The notes under the pieces: model-generated
What the model saw: the letters and a program-made list of their open reading frames with translations, nothing else
What the model was told of the DNA's origin: nothing
Database searches by the model: none
Translations under genes and position numbers: made by a program
Origin: Staphylotrichum longicolle
Lineage: Eukaryota; Ascomycota; Sordariomycetes; Sordariales; Chaetomiaceae
Assembly (NCBI GenBank): GCA_019096155.1
Contig: JAHCVI010000001.1
Coordinates: forward strand, 14,843,243-14,907,242
Direction of reading: 5' to 3'
Length of the DNA stretch: 64,000 nt
Shown: positions 21,051 through 32,366 of the stretch, piece by piece
Numbering within the stretch: position 1 is the stretch's first letter
Layout of the letters: each line of letters opens with the position of its first letter

Positions 21051-22847
21051 GTTTGCAGTAGCTGACAAACGGTGGTATCTGATAATGCTCAGGCGTATAG
21101 GGAAAGGTGAGAGGTGTCGAGAGTGATGAGCCTGTCGAACCATCGAGTAGACCTCAACAAGGAGGGGATGGACTCAGTTTAATACTTCATCTTGTCTCCT
21201 CTTCACGTCGGAGCGGGGCGAAGCACCGGTGAGGCAGCTCCGTCGATGGAACCTAATGGTCCGCTGAATGATGACCAGCTAAATCCTGCCATTGTGGCAG
21301 AGGCCTATGGTTGGCTTGCTGCCGAATGCAGAGCCAGAGGGTTTCTGAAGGATCAGAAACGGTCCACAATATTCTCACCTACGGAGTACTGTAGTAGCGA
21401 TCGCCAAACAGGAAGGTGAGCATCAAGTTCAGGTAGCGGCAACTGAGGTGGTGAGTGGTTTATTACATATGACTGCAGTGTAACTTTAGTCCCATCAGCT
21501 TGTGGCGAAGTGCCTCAAATTTTATTGGACTGCTGACCAGTTCCAAGTTAAGACCGTTTGCTTTTTGGGCCGAGTGCCGTTCCCTTCCAACACCGATAGA
21601 CCATTAATAACCGATTGTCGAAAACAAAATGTTCTTGTACAATATTCCCCCGATGCCTTGGCCGGCAGGACGGACAGTCGGATAGAGCGGAAGCCGCAGC
21701 GGCGTATGTTCTTTCGCAAGCTCCACTAACCCCATGCAAAGGACCCAAGAGGATCCGTCCTTGACAGACCGATGTAACAAGGCCCCTGTTGGATCGAGCA
21801 CCCCCGCGTCGAAAACTTTCAGACTACACGCGTGTAGTAGGTAAGACATGTAAGGCCCATCGAGACTTCCGGACCGCCTCCCGCGCATTCGCGATGGCGC
21901 GCCAGGATCCCGTTCCCTGTCGGCGCAGAATGTTGGCGCCGGTCGTTTGGGGGCTGTCGTCGTGGATGCGAACCAACCGTGTCTGACCCTCGAGGCTCGG
22001 TGCTGGCTCGCTCGTGCCATCGGAGCCTCCCTCCTCCCTTCTCCCCCCAACCTCAGGATCCAGGATATAGTAGGGGCCGACGGTTATGATCAAGCCCGAC
22101 GGTGTGCTCGGCAGCGTCGGCCTTGTCCGCGGTCTCGCCGTCAATTCAACGAAGCAGCGCTGCCGGCGCATGCAGACAGATGCCTGTTTTCTTCGCTTGC
22201 GCCAAGCATCTCGTAGGCAGTGAGATGAAATCTCTATGCCGTCATAGCTGTGTAGGTACCGTAGGTAAGAACCTAGGCACATCTAGAACAAACTGGGCGA
22301 ACGGAACCCAACTGGGCCGTGGACTCTCCAACAAGTACATGTCGAGACGAGCAGTCCGCCGAATTAGGCCTGGAACGGCCCAGAGTTCACGGACGAGTCT
22401 GCCATAGAATCTGCCTTGGGCTATTGAGGCCACGATACCCATCATTGAAGAATCAGCGGCACTAGAGCAGGGCTAGCCTGGCAAAGACACCCATCACCAC
22501 CACCAGAGCAAGACCGGCTGAGGACCATCACCGGTCGTTCCAGCATGGCCACGGTGTTAACCAACGCCACCGCTCCGTGGCCACTTCACTCCGCGAAGTG
22601 TGGCGCAGTGAACCGAGGACCAGGAGTCGGAGTCTCCATGTCTGCAACCCGACGCGTCGGCCAGCGAAGCGCCTCCCTGAGACCGACTGGAGTTTGTCCG
22701 ACCAATGCAGATAGTTGGACGTGACAAACTTGTTTTCTTTGTCATAGATACCTTAACGTTTCTTTTAGGCTAATGATACATATGCGGTCAACAGTCGTGT
22801 ACCATCCGACTCTGCCAAGAATACGTGTGTCCGTGGTCGGAACTGCC
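21051..22847. other. Large intergenic region, no gene supported
   Basis: About 1.8 kb between the secreted protein B promoter and the end of the SDR gene. Frames of up to 152 codons occur on both strands but none shows a domain, start context or splice pattern I can support. No RNA gene or tandem repeat recognised. Confidence 0.45.
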
Positions 22848-23933
22848 TCAAACGCCAACCAACCGCTCACTCAGCTTCCAAAGAGCGTCTTCGCCCTCCT
22901 TGTCGTGGACATGGGGCGCGGCTCCAGCGTCTGTCGCCGACGTCGCGTCCTTGAGGAGCGGAGCGACCCCACAGTCCGTCAGGTACTTCCCGCCCTTGCC
23001 CTCCCAGACCTTGCCCACGGCCGCCCAGACAGAGGTGGCAGCTCCCTGCTCCGGCGACTGAAACATATTGCGGATGTCCGGATTTGTCTTCCACTCGGCC
23101 ATCATCTCGGGCGCCATGTGGTCTTGCAGCCCCGACCAGATGGCACCGGGATGGAGAGACAAGGCGTGGACGCCGCCGCGGGGGCCGTACATGCGGTCAA
23201 TGTAGTTAGCCATCCAGATGTTGGCCGTCTTCGACTGCCCGTAGCCCTGGAATGGCTCGTAGGCGCCGGGGGTGTCCCAGTTGTAGTCGTCGAGGCGGAC
23301 GCTGCTGAAGCGGTGCGCGGCGGACGACACGCAGACGACGCGCGAGTTGAAGTCCGGGGTGCTGCTGGCCGCAAGGGTCGGCAGGAGGAGAGAGGTCAGC
23401 AGGAAATGCGCGAGGTGGTTGACGCCGAACTGGCGCTCGAAGCCATCCGTGGTCTTGGAGAAAGGTGTTGCCATGATGCCTGGTATCATTGTTGTCAGCC
23501 CAGCCCTTCATCTCCCACAACGTAGGTAGGCAGTAGAGCGCAACTGACCTGCATTGTTGATCAACACGTTGAGGGTATTGCTCTTTTGCAAAAAGTCTTT
23601 GGCCGCCTTTCTCACGGACTCGAGAGAATCGAGGTTCATGTGAATAACCTCGAGGCGCCCCTTGCCGCTGCTCGTCTTCAGTATATCCTCCCGAACAGCG
23701 GCACCCTTCTCAAGATCCCTGGCGGTGAAGTACACGTCCGCACCAGTGGCGTGCAGGGCCCGCGCCGTCTCGACGCCGATGCCAGACGTGGCTCCGGTCA
23801 CGAGAACGACCTTGCCGGTCCACTGGCCCAAAGCCCCGTTGTCTTGGACAACCTGGAGTGCAGTCGGGCGTCGATCGCCAGGGCCCGAGGGCTCCGCGTA
23901 TAGGTAGGCATAGGGATGGAAAGGGTCCGACAT
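22848..23933 (-). CDS. Short-chain dehydrogenase/reductase
   Basis: Two exons (23933-23549 and 23479-22848) with a 69-bp intron (23480-23548, GTCAGT...CCAG) give 338 residues. It is a classical SDR: cofactor motif TGATSGIG, NNAG (created across the splice junction), a serine in VVCVSSAAH, and the catalytic YGQSK (Y-x3-K). The family resembles fungal retinol dehydrogenase/WW-oxidoreductase-like enzymes that use NAD(P)H on small alcohols or ketones; the substrate is not known. It is divergently transcribed from the Zn2Cys6 regulator at 24693. The shared 759-bp spacer carries a CGG-N6-CCG palindrome and half-site repeats, so regulation by that factor is a reasonable inference. The start is the ATG at 23933, about 40 residues before the Rossmann fold. 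Confidence 0.9.
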
Positions 23934-24207
23934 GGTGACAATGTGAGTTTTGGTGTAGGAAGGGAGGTATAGGAAATTTCGAGAAGCGAGTCTCAAAACG
24001 GGAGTTCGATGTTGAAGGCGACCATGCTACGAGCTGGCTCTCAGGAATACTGTGCTTCACGGGAGGAACAACCGGCTATATATACACATTTAGAGGCTCT
24101 TTCAAGGCCTCCGCTGATGTCGCGTTGGAAATTCACAACCTCTACATCGGATCTAACGGCCACTGAAACGTCCCGGCGAGGCGCGGATTCCGGCGTCCGG
24201 GCATAGC

Positions 24208-24225
24208 GAGCGGACATGTCCGCTC
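24208..24225. promoter_or_regulatory. Candidate Zn2Cys6 operator, CGG-N6-CCG palindrome
   Basis: A perfect 18-bp palindrome, gagcggacatgtccgctc, contains CGG-N6-CCG (24211-24222). Inverted CGG triplets six bases apart are the known site type of several Zn2Cys6 dimers (Ppr1/UaY class). It lies in the divergent promoter of an SDR and a Zn2Cys6 factor, next to repeated copies of its right half. Binding by the neighbouring factor is inferred. Confidence 0.6.
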
Positions 24226-24309
24226 TGGTCCGCTCCCCCTGCCCCACTCCGCTGCTGTCCGCTCCAGTCCGCTCCAGTCCGCTCCAGTCCGCTCCAGTCC
24301 GCGCTGTCC
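24219..24309 (+). repeat. Minisatellite of the palindrome half-site (GTCCGCTC)
   Basis: Four perfect tandem copies of gctccagtcc (24261-24300) are flanked by degenerate ones (24251-24260 and 24301-24309). The core GTCCGCTC, identical to the right half of the 18-bp palindrome, recurs about six times from 24219 to 24294. It may be an array of weak half-sites amplified by slippage, or a simple minisatellite. Confidence 0.8.
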
Positions 24310-24692
24310 ACCCCGCTCATAACCGCTCCGATTCGCCCTGACCTGTTTTCACCAGTATGGTGACGGACCGGAAGGTCATCTCGTTGTTTGTACACACCCT
24401 GTTTATCCGAGTCCTCGCAACAGCGCCGACCAAACGTCTCAATCTCATCAGCTACCTGGGGTGGCAGAAAGATTTTCGGCCTAGAGGTTACTGTGGTAGA
24501 GCGCGCAGACGGCACCCCCTGACGTCACAGATTCCGAGTCAGAACAGCGCGCACGGGCTAGTTCGGGCGGGGTCTAGTCTGTGAAAGTTTCACCAGGTAT
24601 CGTTTTTCATGCTGGGACCCGACAGCCCGAGGACGACGCGGCAATCAATCTCCGCGCACTAGACACCACCAGCGGCTATTATCTGCCTTACC

Positions 24693-26648
24693 ATGCCGCC
24701 CCGTCAGGCAACCCAGGCCTGTCGGGCCTGCCGGTAAGACCAACGCTTTACGGGCCCTTGGGACGTCACTGATATACAGCGTGGTGTTCAGACACCTCAA
24801 GAGAAAGTGCACTAGGGAGCTGCCATCATGCTCACTTGCAAGTAGCCAGATCTCGGCTCTTCACTGGGCCCGGCTAGCAGCCATGCTAATAATAAACCTC
24901 GGCGACAGTGTGTAAGACTGGGCAAGACATGCAAGTACTACCCGGGAGACGCAGGGGTCGAGGCAGCGACCGCGGATCCAGCAAGTCTCACCCAGCGCCT
25001 AAAGCATCTTGAAGGGTTGTTAGATGTACACATACAGGCCAACAGAAACGGGGCAGCGCCAGGCTCGTGCCCACCCCCAAGCAGCCAGTCCAGCCTCTGG
25101 CCGGTGTTGAATGGCGACTTTCCAATCTCTTACTTTTTGGATCCGGATCACTTTGTACCACTTTGTTCGGGGTCTCTGTCTCTTTCAAGTTCGGCACAAT
25201 CATTCATGCAACACGCATGGCGGCTCGTGCAGGACGATTGGCAGGAAACGTGCGAGAGATACCTGGCAAGCATCCAATGCTGGCTGCCCATTCTGAGCAG
25301 GAAACGCCTTCACGGCAGCCTGGCCAATCTCGCCGAGAATCCAAACGCCGACAACACGCTGCTCATATTATGCATGAAGCTCTGCACGCAGACCAAGCAG
25401 GACATGAGCGCCGGCCAGCAGCCGGACAGCGACATCTACAACGTGGCGAAGCAGTGCTGCTTCTACGCAGAATCTGGGGGCTTTATTTCGCTCCCTCTGG
25501 TCCAGTCGCTTGTCCTCTTGGCTGTATACGAGCTCGGCCACGCAATATATCCCGCCGCTTATCTCACCATTGGACGTGCTTCACGATTAGCCGGAGTAAT
25601 AGGTTTGCACAGTCGAAAGCACACGAGGCAGCTATTCATCGACCCTGACACCTGGACATTGCGTGAGGAGCAGCGGCGTACGTGGTGGGCCGTCTTTGTG
25701 CTCGACCGGTAAGTCAGCCCCGGCTTCGGCCTCCATCGCACTCTGCTATCGCTCAACTAACCCATGGCGCAGTGTCATATCATCCGGCACGGAAGGGCTA
25801 GCCGTTGCCGCCCCTGCCCCCGGCTCCGACTGTCTTCTCCCATGCAGCGATGCCGAGTGGGACCAAGGCAGCATCGGCATCAACGAGCCCCTCCTCGCCG
25901 ACTCGTTCCCCGCGGGCACGTCACTCGGACCCTTCGCCCGGACGTGCCAGGGCGCACACATGCTGGACAAGGTCCTGGCCCACGTCGCCCGGCGCAGGCA
26001 CGGCAGTGGCCAGGACGTGGTGGCTGAGGTGCTCGCCGAGGCGATGCTGCTGCACAAGGCGCTCCTAGCGCTCGACACGAGCCTCAGCTTGGCGCCACCG
26101 GCAGTGCCTGGCCATGATGGGGTCGAAGACGGAGGAGGGAATCAGTGCGCCCTGGCGCTATGCTGCTCGGCACGGTTCTTGCTCTACAGCGAATACGGCT
26201 GCAGCGACCTCACGGGGAGGACACCACATGAAGAGCGAGTCGCGTTGGAATCGGAGGCTCTGCGGGTCGCAATCCGGGGGATCGAGCTCATGGCCGGTGT
26301 CACGGTTCCCAAGATAGCGCGGGCGGTCGTGCAGAGTGCGACGGTTGCGGCGGGAAGCCCGCCGACCATCAACCCGCTACTGGGACATGCCATGTATTAT
26401 GCGGCGACGGAGTGTGCATGTTTCATCAGGGAGGCCCACGAGCGCGAGATGATGGACGGGGCGCTGACGCAGATTGTCAAAGGACTCGAGGCGATGCAGT
26501 CGCAGTGGCAGGTAGGCGGTACGTTTTGCCATTGGCATTTGATTGTTCTCTTCCACGCTATAGCTGACTCCATGTCCGAACAGCCAACTATCTCTCGTTA
26601 CTGGAGAAGTCCGACGCTCTGGAATTAGTGAACAGAGAAAGGCATTAA
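24693..26648 (+). CDS. Zn2Cys6 transcription factor with fungal_trans domain
   Basis: Five exons (24693-24733, 24792-24837, 24909-25708, 25773-26518, 26584-26648) give 565 residues. The binuclear zinc cluster is spread over three exons: C10-x2-C13-x6-C20-x6-C27-x2-C30-x6-C37, with basic HLKRK between the second and third cysteines. The second intron (24838-24908) has a GC donor (CTT|GCAAGT). Only that donor gives the correct C-x2-C spacing between C27 and C30. A dimerisation helix (SLTQRLKHLEGLLD) follows. The fungal_trans domain includes a WTLREEQRRTWWAVFVLDR motif interrupted by intron 25709-25772. Known: nuclear regulators that bind CGG triplets as dimers. Neighbouring operator-like sequence suggests control of the divergent SDR and of itself. 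Ligand and wider targets unknown. Confidence 0.85.
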
Positions 26649-26817
26649 CCAGGTATCTTCTGCGGGACAGAGGAACACGGGGAGGACAATGGTTAAAGCC
26701 CAAACGCGCTGGCTCACTTTGAACTTTGGTGTCAGATGTACGTGGAGAGTGTATCATATCCTAAGCCTCTTGTTCTCCTCTCAAATAACGTAAGGGTAAC
26801 CAACGCATCAAAGCTTT

Positions 26818-27673
26818 TCACCCTTCATAGCAATGGAACCCATGCTTCTCCAACAACCGCTCCGAATTCCGCCTCAGCACGTCCGGCGCCAGCATCTCCC
26901 CCCTCGGATTCTACCCCACAAACTGCTCATACTGACTCACGATCCCCCTGATCCCCGGCAGCGGCACGTAGGGACAATCCGACCCAAAGAGCACCTTCTC
27001 CGAACTTGTCCAGTCCAACAGCCTATTCAGCTGCGACGCGCTCGTACTCAGCGCAAGATCGTAATAAAACCGGCCAAAGTCCTCCCTCACACAGCCCGCA
27101 TCCAGGGCGCCCAGCCGCCCCGCCATGGTGGGCGACTCGAGGCCCAACACGGCGCGGAAGCCAAGGAACCGCAGCACGCCGCTGGCGTGTGACAGGATGA
27201 TATCCACGCCGGGCCACCGCCGCAGCGTCCCTATCGCGACTAGGTCGACGGCCGTTCGCGTCGTCGCGAGCGGGTAGTCCACTAGGAGCTGCAGCGCGCC
27301 GGCGATGAATGGCGGGGTCATGTCCAGCATGTACGGGTGGATGAAGATCAGGGTTTAAGTTGAACGCCTCTAGCTTGGCCTAGATGGGCGCGAAGAGTAC
27401 GTCGCCGAGGAGCTTGCCGCTGTAGGAGGTGTCGACGATGACATTCATTAGGATCCGGGCCAGCTCGCTCTGGAACCTGCACTTCTTGCGCACGCTGAGC
27501 ATGCCCCTGTGGCTGTCGAGGGGAGTCCAGTCGTACGAAACGATTTGCATGGCGTGGCTCAGGTACTGGTACTTGACCATGGCGTAGGCAAAGGCGCCGT
27601 ACTCGATGGCCGAGATCTCCATGGAACGCCAATCCCAGACTATATTGTGGTTGCGGTCTAGCGAATCCGGCAT
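26818..27673 (-). pseudogene. Amidohydrolase (ACMSD/6-MSA decarboxylase-like), decayed
   Basis: Read on the minus strand, pieces of an amidohydrolase-2 decarboxylase-like protein are recognisable in order: TSYSGKLLGDVLFAPI, then AKLEAF, then FIHPYMLDMTPPF, VDYPLATTRTAVDLV, RWPGVDIILSHASG, VLFGSDCPYVPLPGIRG and, last, MLAPDVLRRNSERLLEKHGF. They are separated by an in-frame TAG after FAPI (where a Trp is expected), a frameshift between AKLEAF and FIHPYM, and another TAG after YEQFVG. The N-terminal third, with the metal-binding HxH, is missing or unrecognisable upstream of about 27500. Family members decarboxylate small aromatic acids. This copy cannot make a functional enzyme. Both stops are explained by C-to-T changes at CpA on one strand, as RIP would make. 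Confidence 0.7.
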
Positions 27674-27915
27674 GGACTATAAGCCATTTTTGGCACTGTG
27701 GATCCCCGGCTGGGGCATCTCCTTGTAACTTTCCCAGGTGGTATACTTTGCTCGAGGAACTAACGTAGAGTTATCATTCATACTGGATGACGACTTCGCT
27801 CTACCTCCCCGGTTCCTCCGCCAAACAAGAATTGTAAATAAGGAGGGATCCCGTCAGAGCCCTTCCTTCCGTTCGTCCCTTAAACCCTCACTCCATAATG
27901 GCTGAGAGGAAACTC

Positions 27916-28064
27916 TTCGGAGCTCACGGCCGGAGTAGCGTCTGGGATGCTGTTGGCGAACATCTCGCCCGATGACTCGGCGCCAAGGGTGACGGATTTT
28001 TCGGAGCTTGCAGCTGAAGTGGTGGTTGGGATGCTGTTGGGGGACATCTCGCCTGGTAGCTCGG
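27916..28064. repeat. Two diverged 65-bp direct repeats, in frame
   Basis: Copies at 27916-27980 and 28000-28064 align without gaps and are roughly three-quarters identical, with differences mostly transitions. Read on the plus strand both encode a SSEL/FSEL...GMLL...ISP segment in one open frame ending at a TAG near 28110. It is a fragment of an unknown repeat-containing protein or a decayed duplication. Confidence 0.65.
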
Positions 28065-29201
28065 CCGATCAGTTGAGAATAGCGCTGAGGCTGCAACGGG
28101 AAACGAGGTAGGAAGGAATCTGTAGGTGAAACTGTCGATGTGCTCCATGGAATGGGAACCTTCGATATATAAGCGCATGAACGGAGGGTCTTGGGCCCAA
28201 GCTGGCAGAGAGCTGAACACGCCGGATCCTCAAGCACGGGTATGCCGCGTGCCGACTGCGGCCGCCTCCGCCGGGTTAGCCGCCGATGATAGCAAACGTT
28301 CTCGCCAGCCCCTGCATGAACGAGCTCAGACCCTGCAGTACGCGGTGTTGTTTCTGGCAACCCAACTCGGCATCCTTGCTTCCGTCCCATCTAGGGGCTT
28401 ACCAGCAGCAAGGGAGTACCAAGCTGCCTCATACGCGCGGTCGTCCCAGCCTCGGTGATACGTCGGGTGGCTCACAAGCGGTCCGCCTTGTTCCGGCGTG
28501 CTGCGTCGGATTGCCTCATACGCGCCGTCAAGCACTGGAGTGCTCAGACTAATGTCTCATCGTGGACTCAGGCCTCGCGAGCAGCCCACCATCTCAGAGT
28601 CGCCTGACCTCGGCTGCCGAGGCCAACGCTACAGCCCTCCCAATCGGATCAGAGTTCTCAGTCGATCCAAGCGGCCGTCATAACGCGTTGAGTGCTTAGC
28701 CTCTGTGATCAGCCCGCAGATAGGCACAGTCTCAAGCCCGCCCTTCTCCCCAGTCACAAATCAACCTGCACTCCAATGTTGAGGCCCACGCCGCGGCCTC
28801 CCTAAACAGCCCGTGTTCACTGCCCAACTGTTCTAAGCGCTGTAAGTGTTCAGCTCATACAAGCAGCCTACAGCAAGGCCGCATCCTCCAACCCGCTTCC
28901 CCCTCCCCTTGGGGAGGCCAACTCATCTTGTTCGTTACTTCAGCTCATCATCACCCTGTCTCGTCACCCGGCTTATACCCCTGGTCGTGCCATCCGTCAT
29001 CATCCCGGCATTGAGCCCCGTGCTAGCGTCTCGTCGCGTCACTTACCGCCCCGGCACCTCTATCCTGTTCATCCCAACAAATACAGGGGTGGTTTGCAGG
29101 GCTACCTCCTGAATGCTGCCCCATTCCCTGGGCACACGGACCGCTGCTGGCACATCCTTACACACTCCTCCATAGCCACCCTCAAAAGACAGGGACAAGC
29201 G

Positions 29202-29440
29202 GCTCGCGGGGGCTCATCACGGCCACGAGGTCTCGGATCTGGGCGGGCAGACACGCGCTTAAACGGAGAACGAGTGGCTCGTGGGGGCCCAGCACAGAGA
29301 AGACAGGCACAAGTTCAAACCGCTAACGTGGCTCGCGGAGGCTCAGCGCAAAGACGGGTCCGGGCAGGCAGACACGGACTCAGACGGAGGAGCCAACTCG
29401 AGGAGGGATGGTTCGCGGGGGCTTAGCGCAACGACCACGA
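29202..29440. repeat. Degenerate tandem repeat, four irregular units
   Basis: Units start at about 29202, 29277, 29331 and 29411, each with a GCTCGYGGRGGC-like core, and several contain a later GGGCRGGCAGACACG-like block. Unit lengths vary (75, 54 and 80 bp) and the copies are heavily diverged. Confidence 0.55.
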
Positions 29441-29671
29441 GGTCTCAGGTCCGGGGCCGGCCTTCGATGCGGGGCCCGACAGCCCATATCAATACCTTCT
29501 GATTCATTGGCCGCTCAGTCATCTAGGTCAGCGCAGACATGACGAGCGGCCTCCTGTTCTAGGCGGCGCTTCAGTCGAGCCTACCCCGCCAGGGCAAGAT
29601 GAAGCGGATCCGAGCAGGCAGCGTATGAAACGGGCCGATATGTGCGCAGTGCCGGCACCATTCTCGTCATT

Positions 29672-31859
29672 ATGGGGGAAGCGTATGCATATGATTCTCG
29701 AGTTACCCATCTTTTTGGAGCGCAACGCTCACTTCCAAGTCTTCTGCCATCGGTGGTCTCTATCCCAATCCTTAACCTCGGGGAACCTGCTCGTCTACCA
29801 CCACTGGTGGCCTTCGCGCCCGCATATCCGCTTCTATTTCTCATTTCCTGGACAGGACGTTCCGTCCTTGTCCTGTTTGCAAGAACCTGGATTTTGGACC
29901 TGAGCATCACATACTTATAGAGCTACCTACACAGCTGCGCCCCGGCTGCCAAGGATGCTCTATTCTTCTCCGCTCGCTCAAAATCCAGGCTCCGTCGGCG
30001 CTGCCGGCTTCGGAATCCGGCTTGGACCATACCATCAGACTATGGAGAGCTGCCGAGGGCGGATCCTTCGAGATTATGGGGACGGGCGACTATCATTTCC
30101 CCAAGTTCAGGCTCCAAATCTTCTCAGAGCCGTACGTCTCATTGAAAGTCGTTCACGTGGGCCATCCAGGCGGAAAACTGACAGTTCAAGCAGAAGCCTC
30201 GGCCCTTGCCCTTTTATTAGAGGTGGTGTCAAGAGGGTGGCGACCGATGTCCTGTCGGCCGAATGCATGGAACTGGCCTCTACGTGGCTCCGCGAGTGCA
30301 TTGCATCGCACCGAAATTGCAACCACGGTGTCACCGTTGGCGCCAGTCTTTTGCCAAAGAGACTCGTTGACGTCGGTGACGAGGGACGCCCGCCTCGCCT
30401 CGTCATCCCTCCAGCCGGTTCATGCGGGTCGTACGTCGCCCTCAGCCACTGCTGGGGCGGAAGCCAGCCTCTGACGACCACGACGAGCACAATCGCGGAG
30501 CGAGAAACCGCCATCCCTTTCCTGACCATGCCGCTGACCTTCCAGGATGCTGTCCACGTCACCCGCCGGCTGGGGTTTCGCTACTTGTGGATCGACTCGC
30601 TTTGTATCCTCCAGGACTCCAAGGTCGATTGGGAAGAGCAGTCCGGTCAGATGAAGCACATGTACGAGGGCGCCGTCGTGACCATCGCGGCGGATGCGGG
30701 CCGAGACAGCAGCTGCGGTTTGTCCTCAGCGAATAAGAGGAGAGAGTTCCGCGGTACGAGCATCCCTGGCTGGGAGCATCTCATCGTCGCGCCCGCTGCG
30801 CAGAGCGGAGACACGCCGGCGCATTTCCCATCCACGTATCCTCATGATGACCCGCTGATCGTTGTTGACGGCAAGCTGCCAAGCCGGGAGAGGAACGACG
30901 GTTCGTTGCTGCAGATGCGCGGCTGGACCTTTCAGGAGCGGGTGTTGGCCCCGCGGGTCTTGCACTATGGGGAACACGAGCTGGGGTGGGAGTGCGCGTC
31001 GGCCCTCGCATGCGAATGCAGAGCCGGCAGGTGGTGGTACGGCGACAAGGAAGCTCACGAAAGTTTCTACAAGGCGGATTGGTGCACAGAGCCGGGGCCG
31101 GGGGCGTCGCTCGAGTTCTCGCTCCAGTGGATGAGCCTGGTGGCGCGGTATTCGGCCCGGGCTCTGACGTATCCGTCCGACAAGTTGCCTGCCCTGGCCG
31201 GGCTGGCAGCGCGGGTGGCCCGGTCAACGTCGTGCACGTATCTCGCAGGGCATTGGAAGGAAGATTTGGGCCGAACGCTCCTGTGGACGGCGGGTTCGGT
31301 GCCGCGGCTCATGGGCGGCGAGCGACTGGCTGAGTACCACGCCCCGAGCTGGTCGTGGGCGTCGGTAAACCGCGCCATCTTTGCCCAAATCGACAGAGGT
31401 GGGGAGACAACGGCGGTGATAAAGTCAGCGAGCTGCACACCTCGCAACAGCGCAAACCCCTTTGGTGCAGCGGCAGATGAAAGACTAGAAATTGACTGTC
31501 TGACGGCCCCTGCGGTGGTCTCGCAGATTCCGTACGATGGCGGCGCTGGGTTCTTGTTGTATGTTGTGGGTGGGTGGCGCCGGGATATGCAGCCCCTGAC
31601 GACGGTCGCCGTCAAGAGCGAGCATGTTGGTGTATTGGTTCAAGGCGTTGTTCCCGAGCCCACTTATCCGGATGTGCGCGGCTTTGACGAGTTCGAGTTG
31701 TGCGACACATACACGTTCTTGGAAGTGGCACGCTCAAAAGTAGCCAGCCGAGGACTCATCGTGCGCCCTTCCCGTCGCGTGCCTGGGGCATACGAACGCG
31801 TTGGGGTGCATGAGGCTCCACTTGGTGCTGTGACGGGGGAATTATCTTGGTCTAACTGA
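29672..31859 (+). CDS. HET-domain protein (heterokaryon incompatibility family)
   Basis: The proposed model has three exons (29672-29682, 29856-30131, 30194-31859) and 650 residues. The first exon is tiny (MGE plus two bases) and is inferred because the frame of the conserved N-terminus (FRPCPVCKNLDFGPEHH, then RPGCQGCSILL) has no ATG of its own and is preceded by a strong acceptor at 29855. Intron 30132-30193 joins it to the long frame. The HET domain starts at about residue 176 with YVALSHCWGG, then FRYLWIDSLCILQD and AADAGRDSSCGL; the C-terminal part has RGWTFQERVLAPRVLHY. The N-terminal CPVC and GC..C motifs are usual in this subfamily. Function by analogy: regulated growth arrest or death in non-self recognition. 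The start exon is uncertain; the rest is firm. Confidence 0.8.
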
Positions 31860-32366
31860 CACTGACTGCCAATTTACATGTTGCCAACTCGGTCCCATTG
31901 CAGACTGTGGAGTGTGTGTCCAGAACAAGCCCAAGCAATGTTGATCCTCAGGCATTATGGGAAGCGAATAAATGTGTTCATGTAGCCAGTCATCAGGACG
32001 AGTGAAGCTTTGACAGGCCTCGTTCACGTTTCCTACTGTTGTGGACCTTTGTGAGGGCGTTTGAGGGCTTCGGGCAAAGGCAGGAATGATCGTCGTTGTG
32101 ACATCTCCGACGTCCACACACATGGAAAACCGCTTTGGGTCAGGTACCTTACGGAAGGTACCTTACTTTGAGCGAAGCCGCAGGGCCACACCGCTTGCCT
32201 GTCTCGGCCTAGACGCGCATCACCCCACGGCTCTCTTCCCCACTTCGACCGCGCCAAGCACGGCAGGAAGCTCAATTGCCAGAACTTTTTTGCTTGCAGA
32301 GGTTGAGCTGCAGCGGCAAGCGTTTTGCGATCAAAGTCGAAGGAAACTGCGGCTGCCGAGATCACC
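31860..32366. other. Intergenic; DBP6 promoter
   Basis: Separates the HET gene from DBP6, same strand. A short direct duplication of ggtaccttac occurs near 32142-32166. Nothing else recognised. Confidence 0.5.

Larger units (their letters stand above)
23934..24692. other. Divergent promoter region between SDR and Zn2Cys6 regulator
   Basis: A bidirectional spacer. It contains the palindrome at 24208-24225 and the half-site array at 24219-24309, described separately. No gene is visible. Confidence 0.6.
27674..29671. other. Gene-poor region with degenerate repeats
   Basis: About 2 kb with no supported gene. It contains two repeat groups (27916-28064 and 29202-29440) and remnants of open frames without domains. 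It may be an old, decayed mobile or duplicated element, but no transposase, terminal repeats or target duplication could be recognised. Confidence 0.45.

Noticed and set aside
21604..22282. Overlapping minus-strand frames of about 150 codons
   Set aside because: Two frames of similar length overlap; neither shows a domain.
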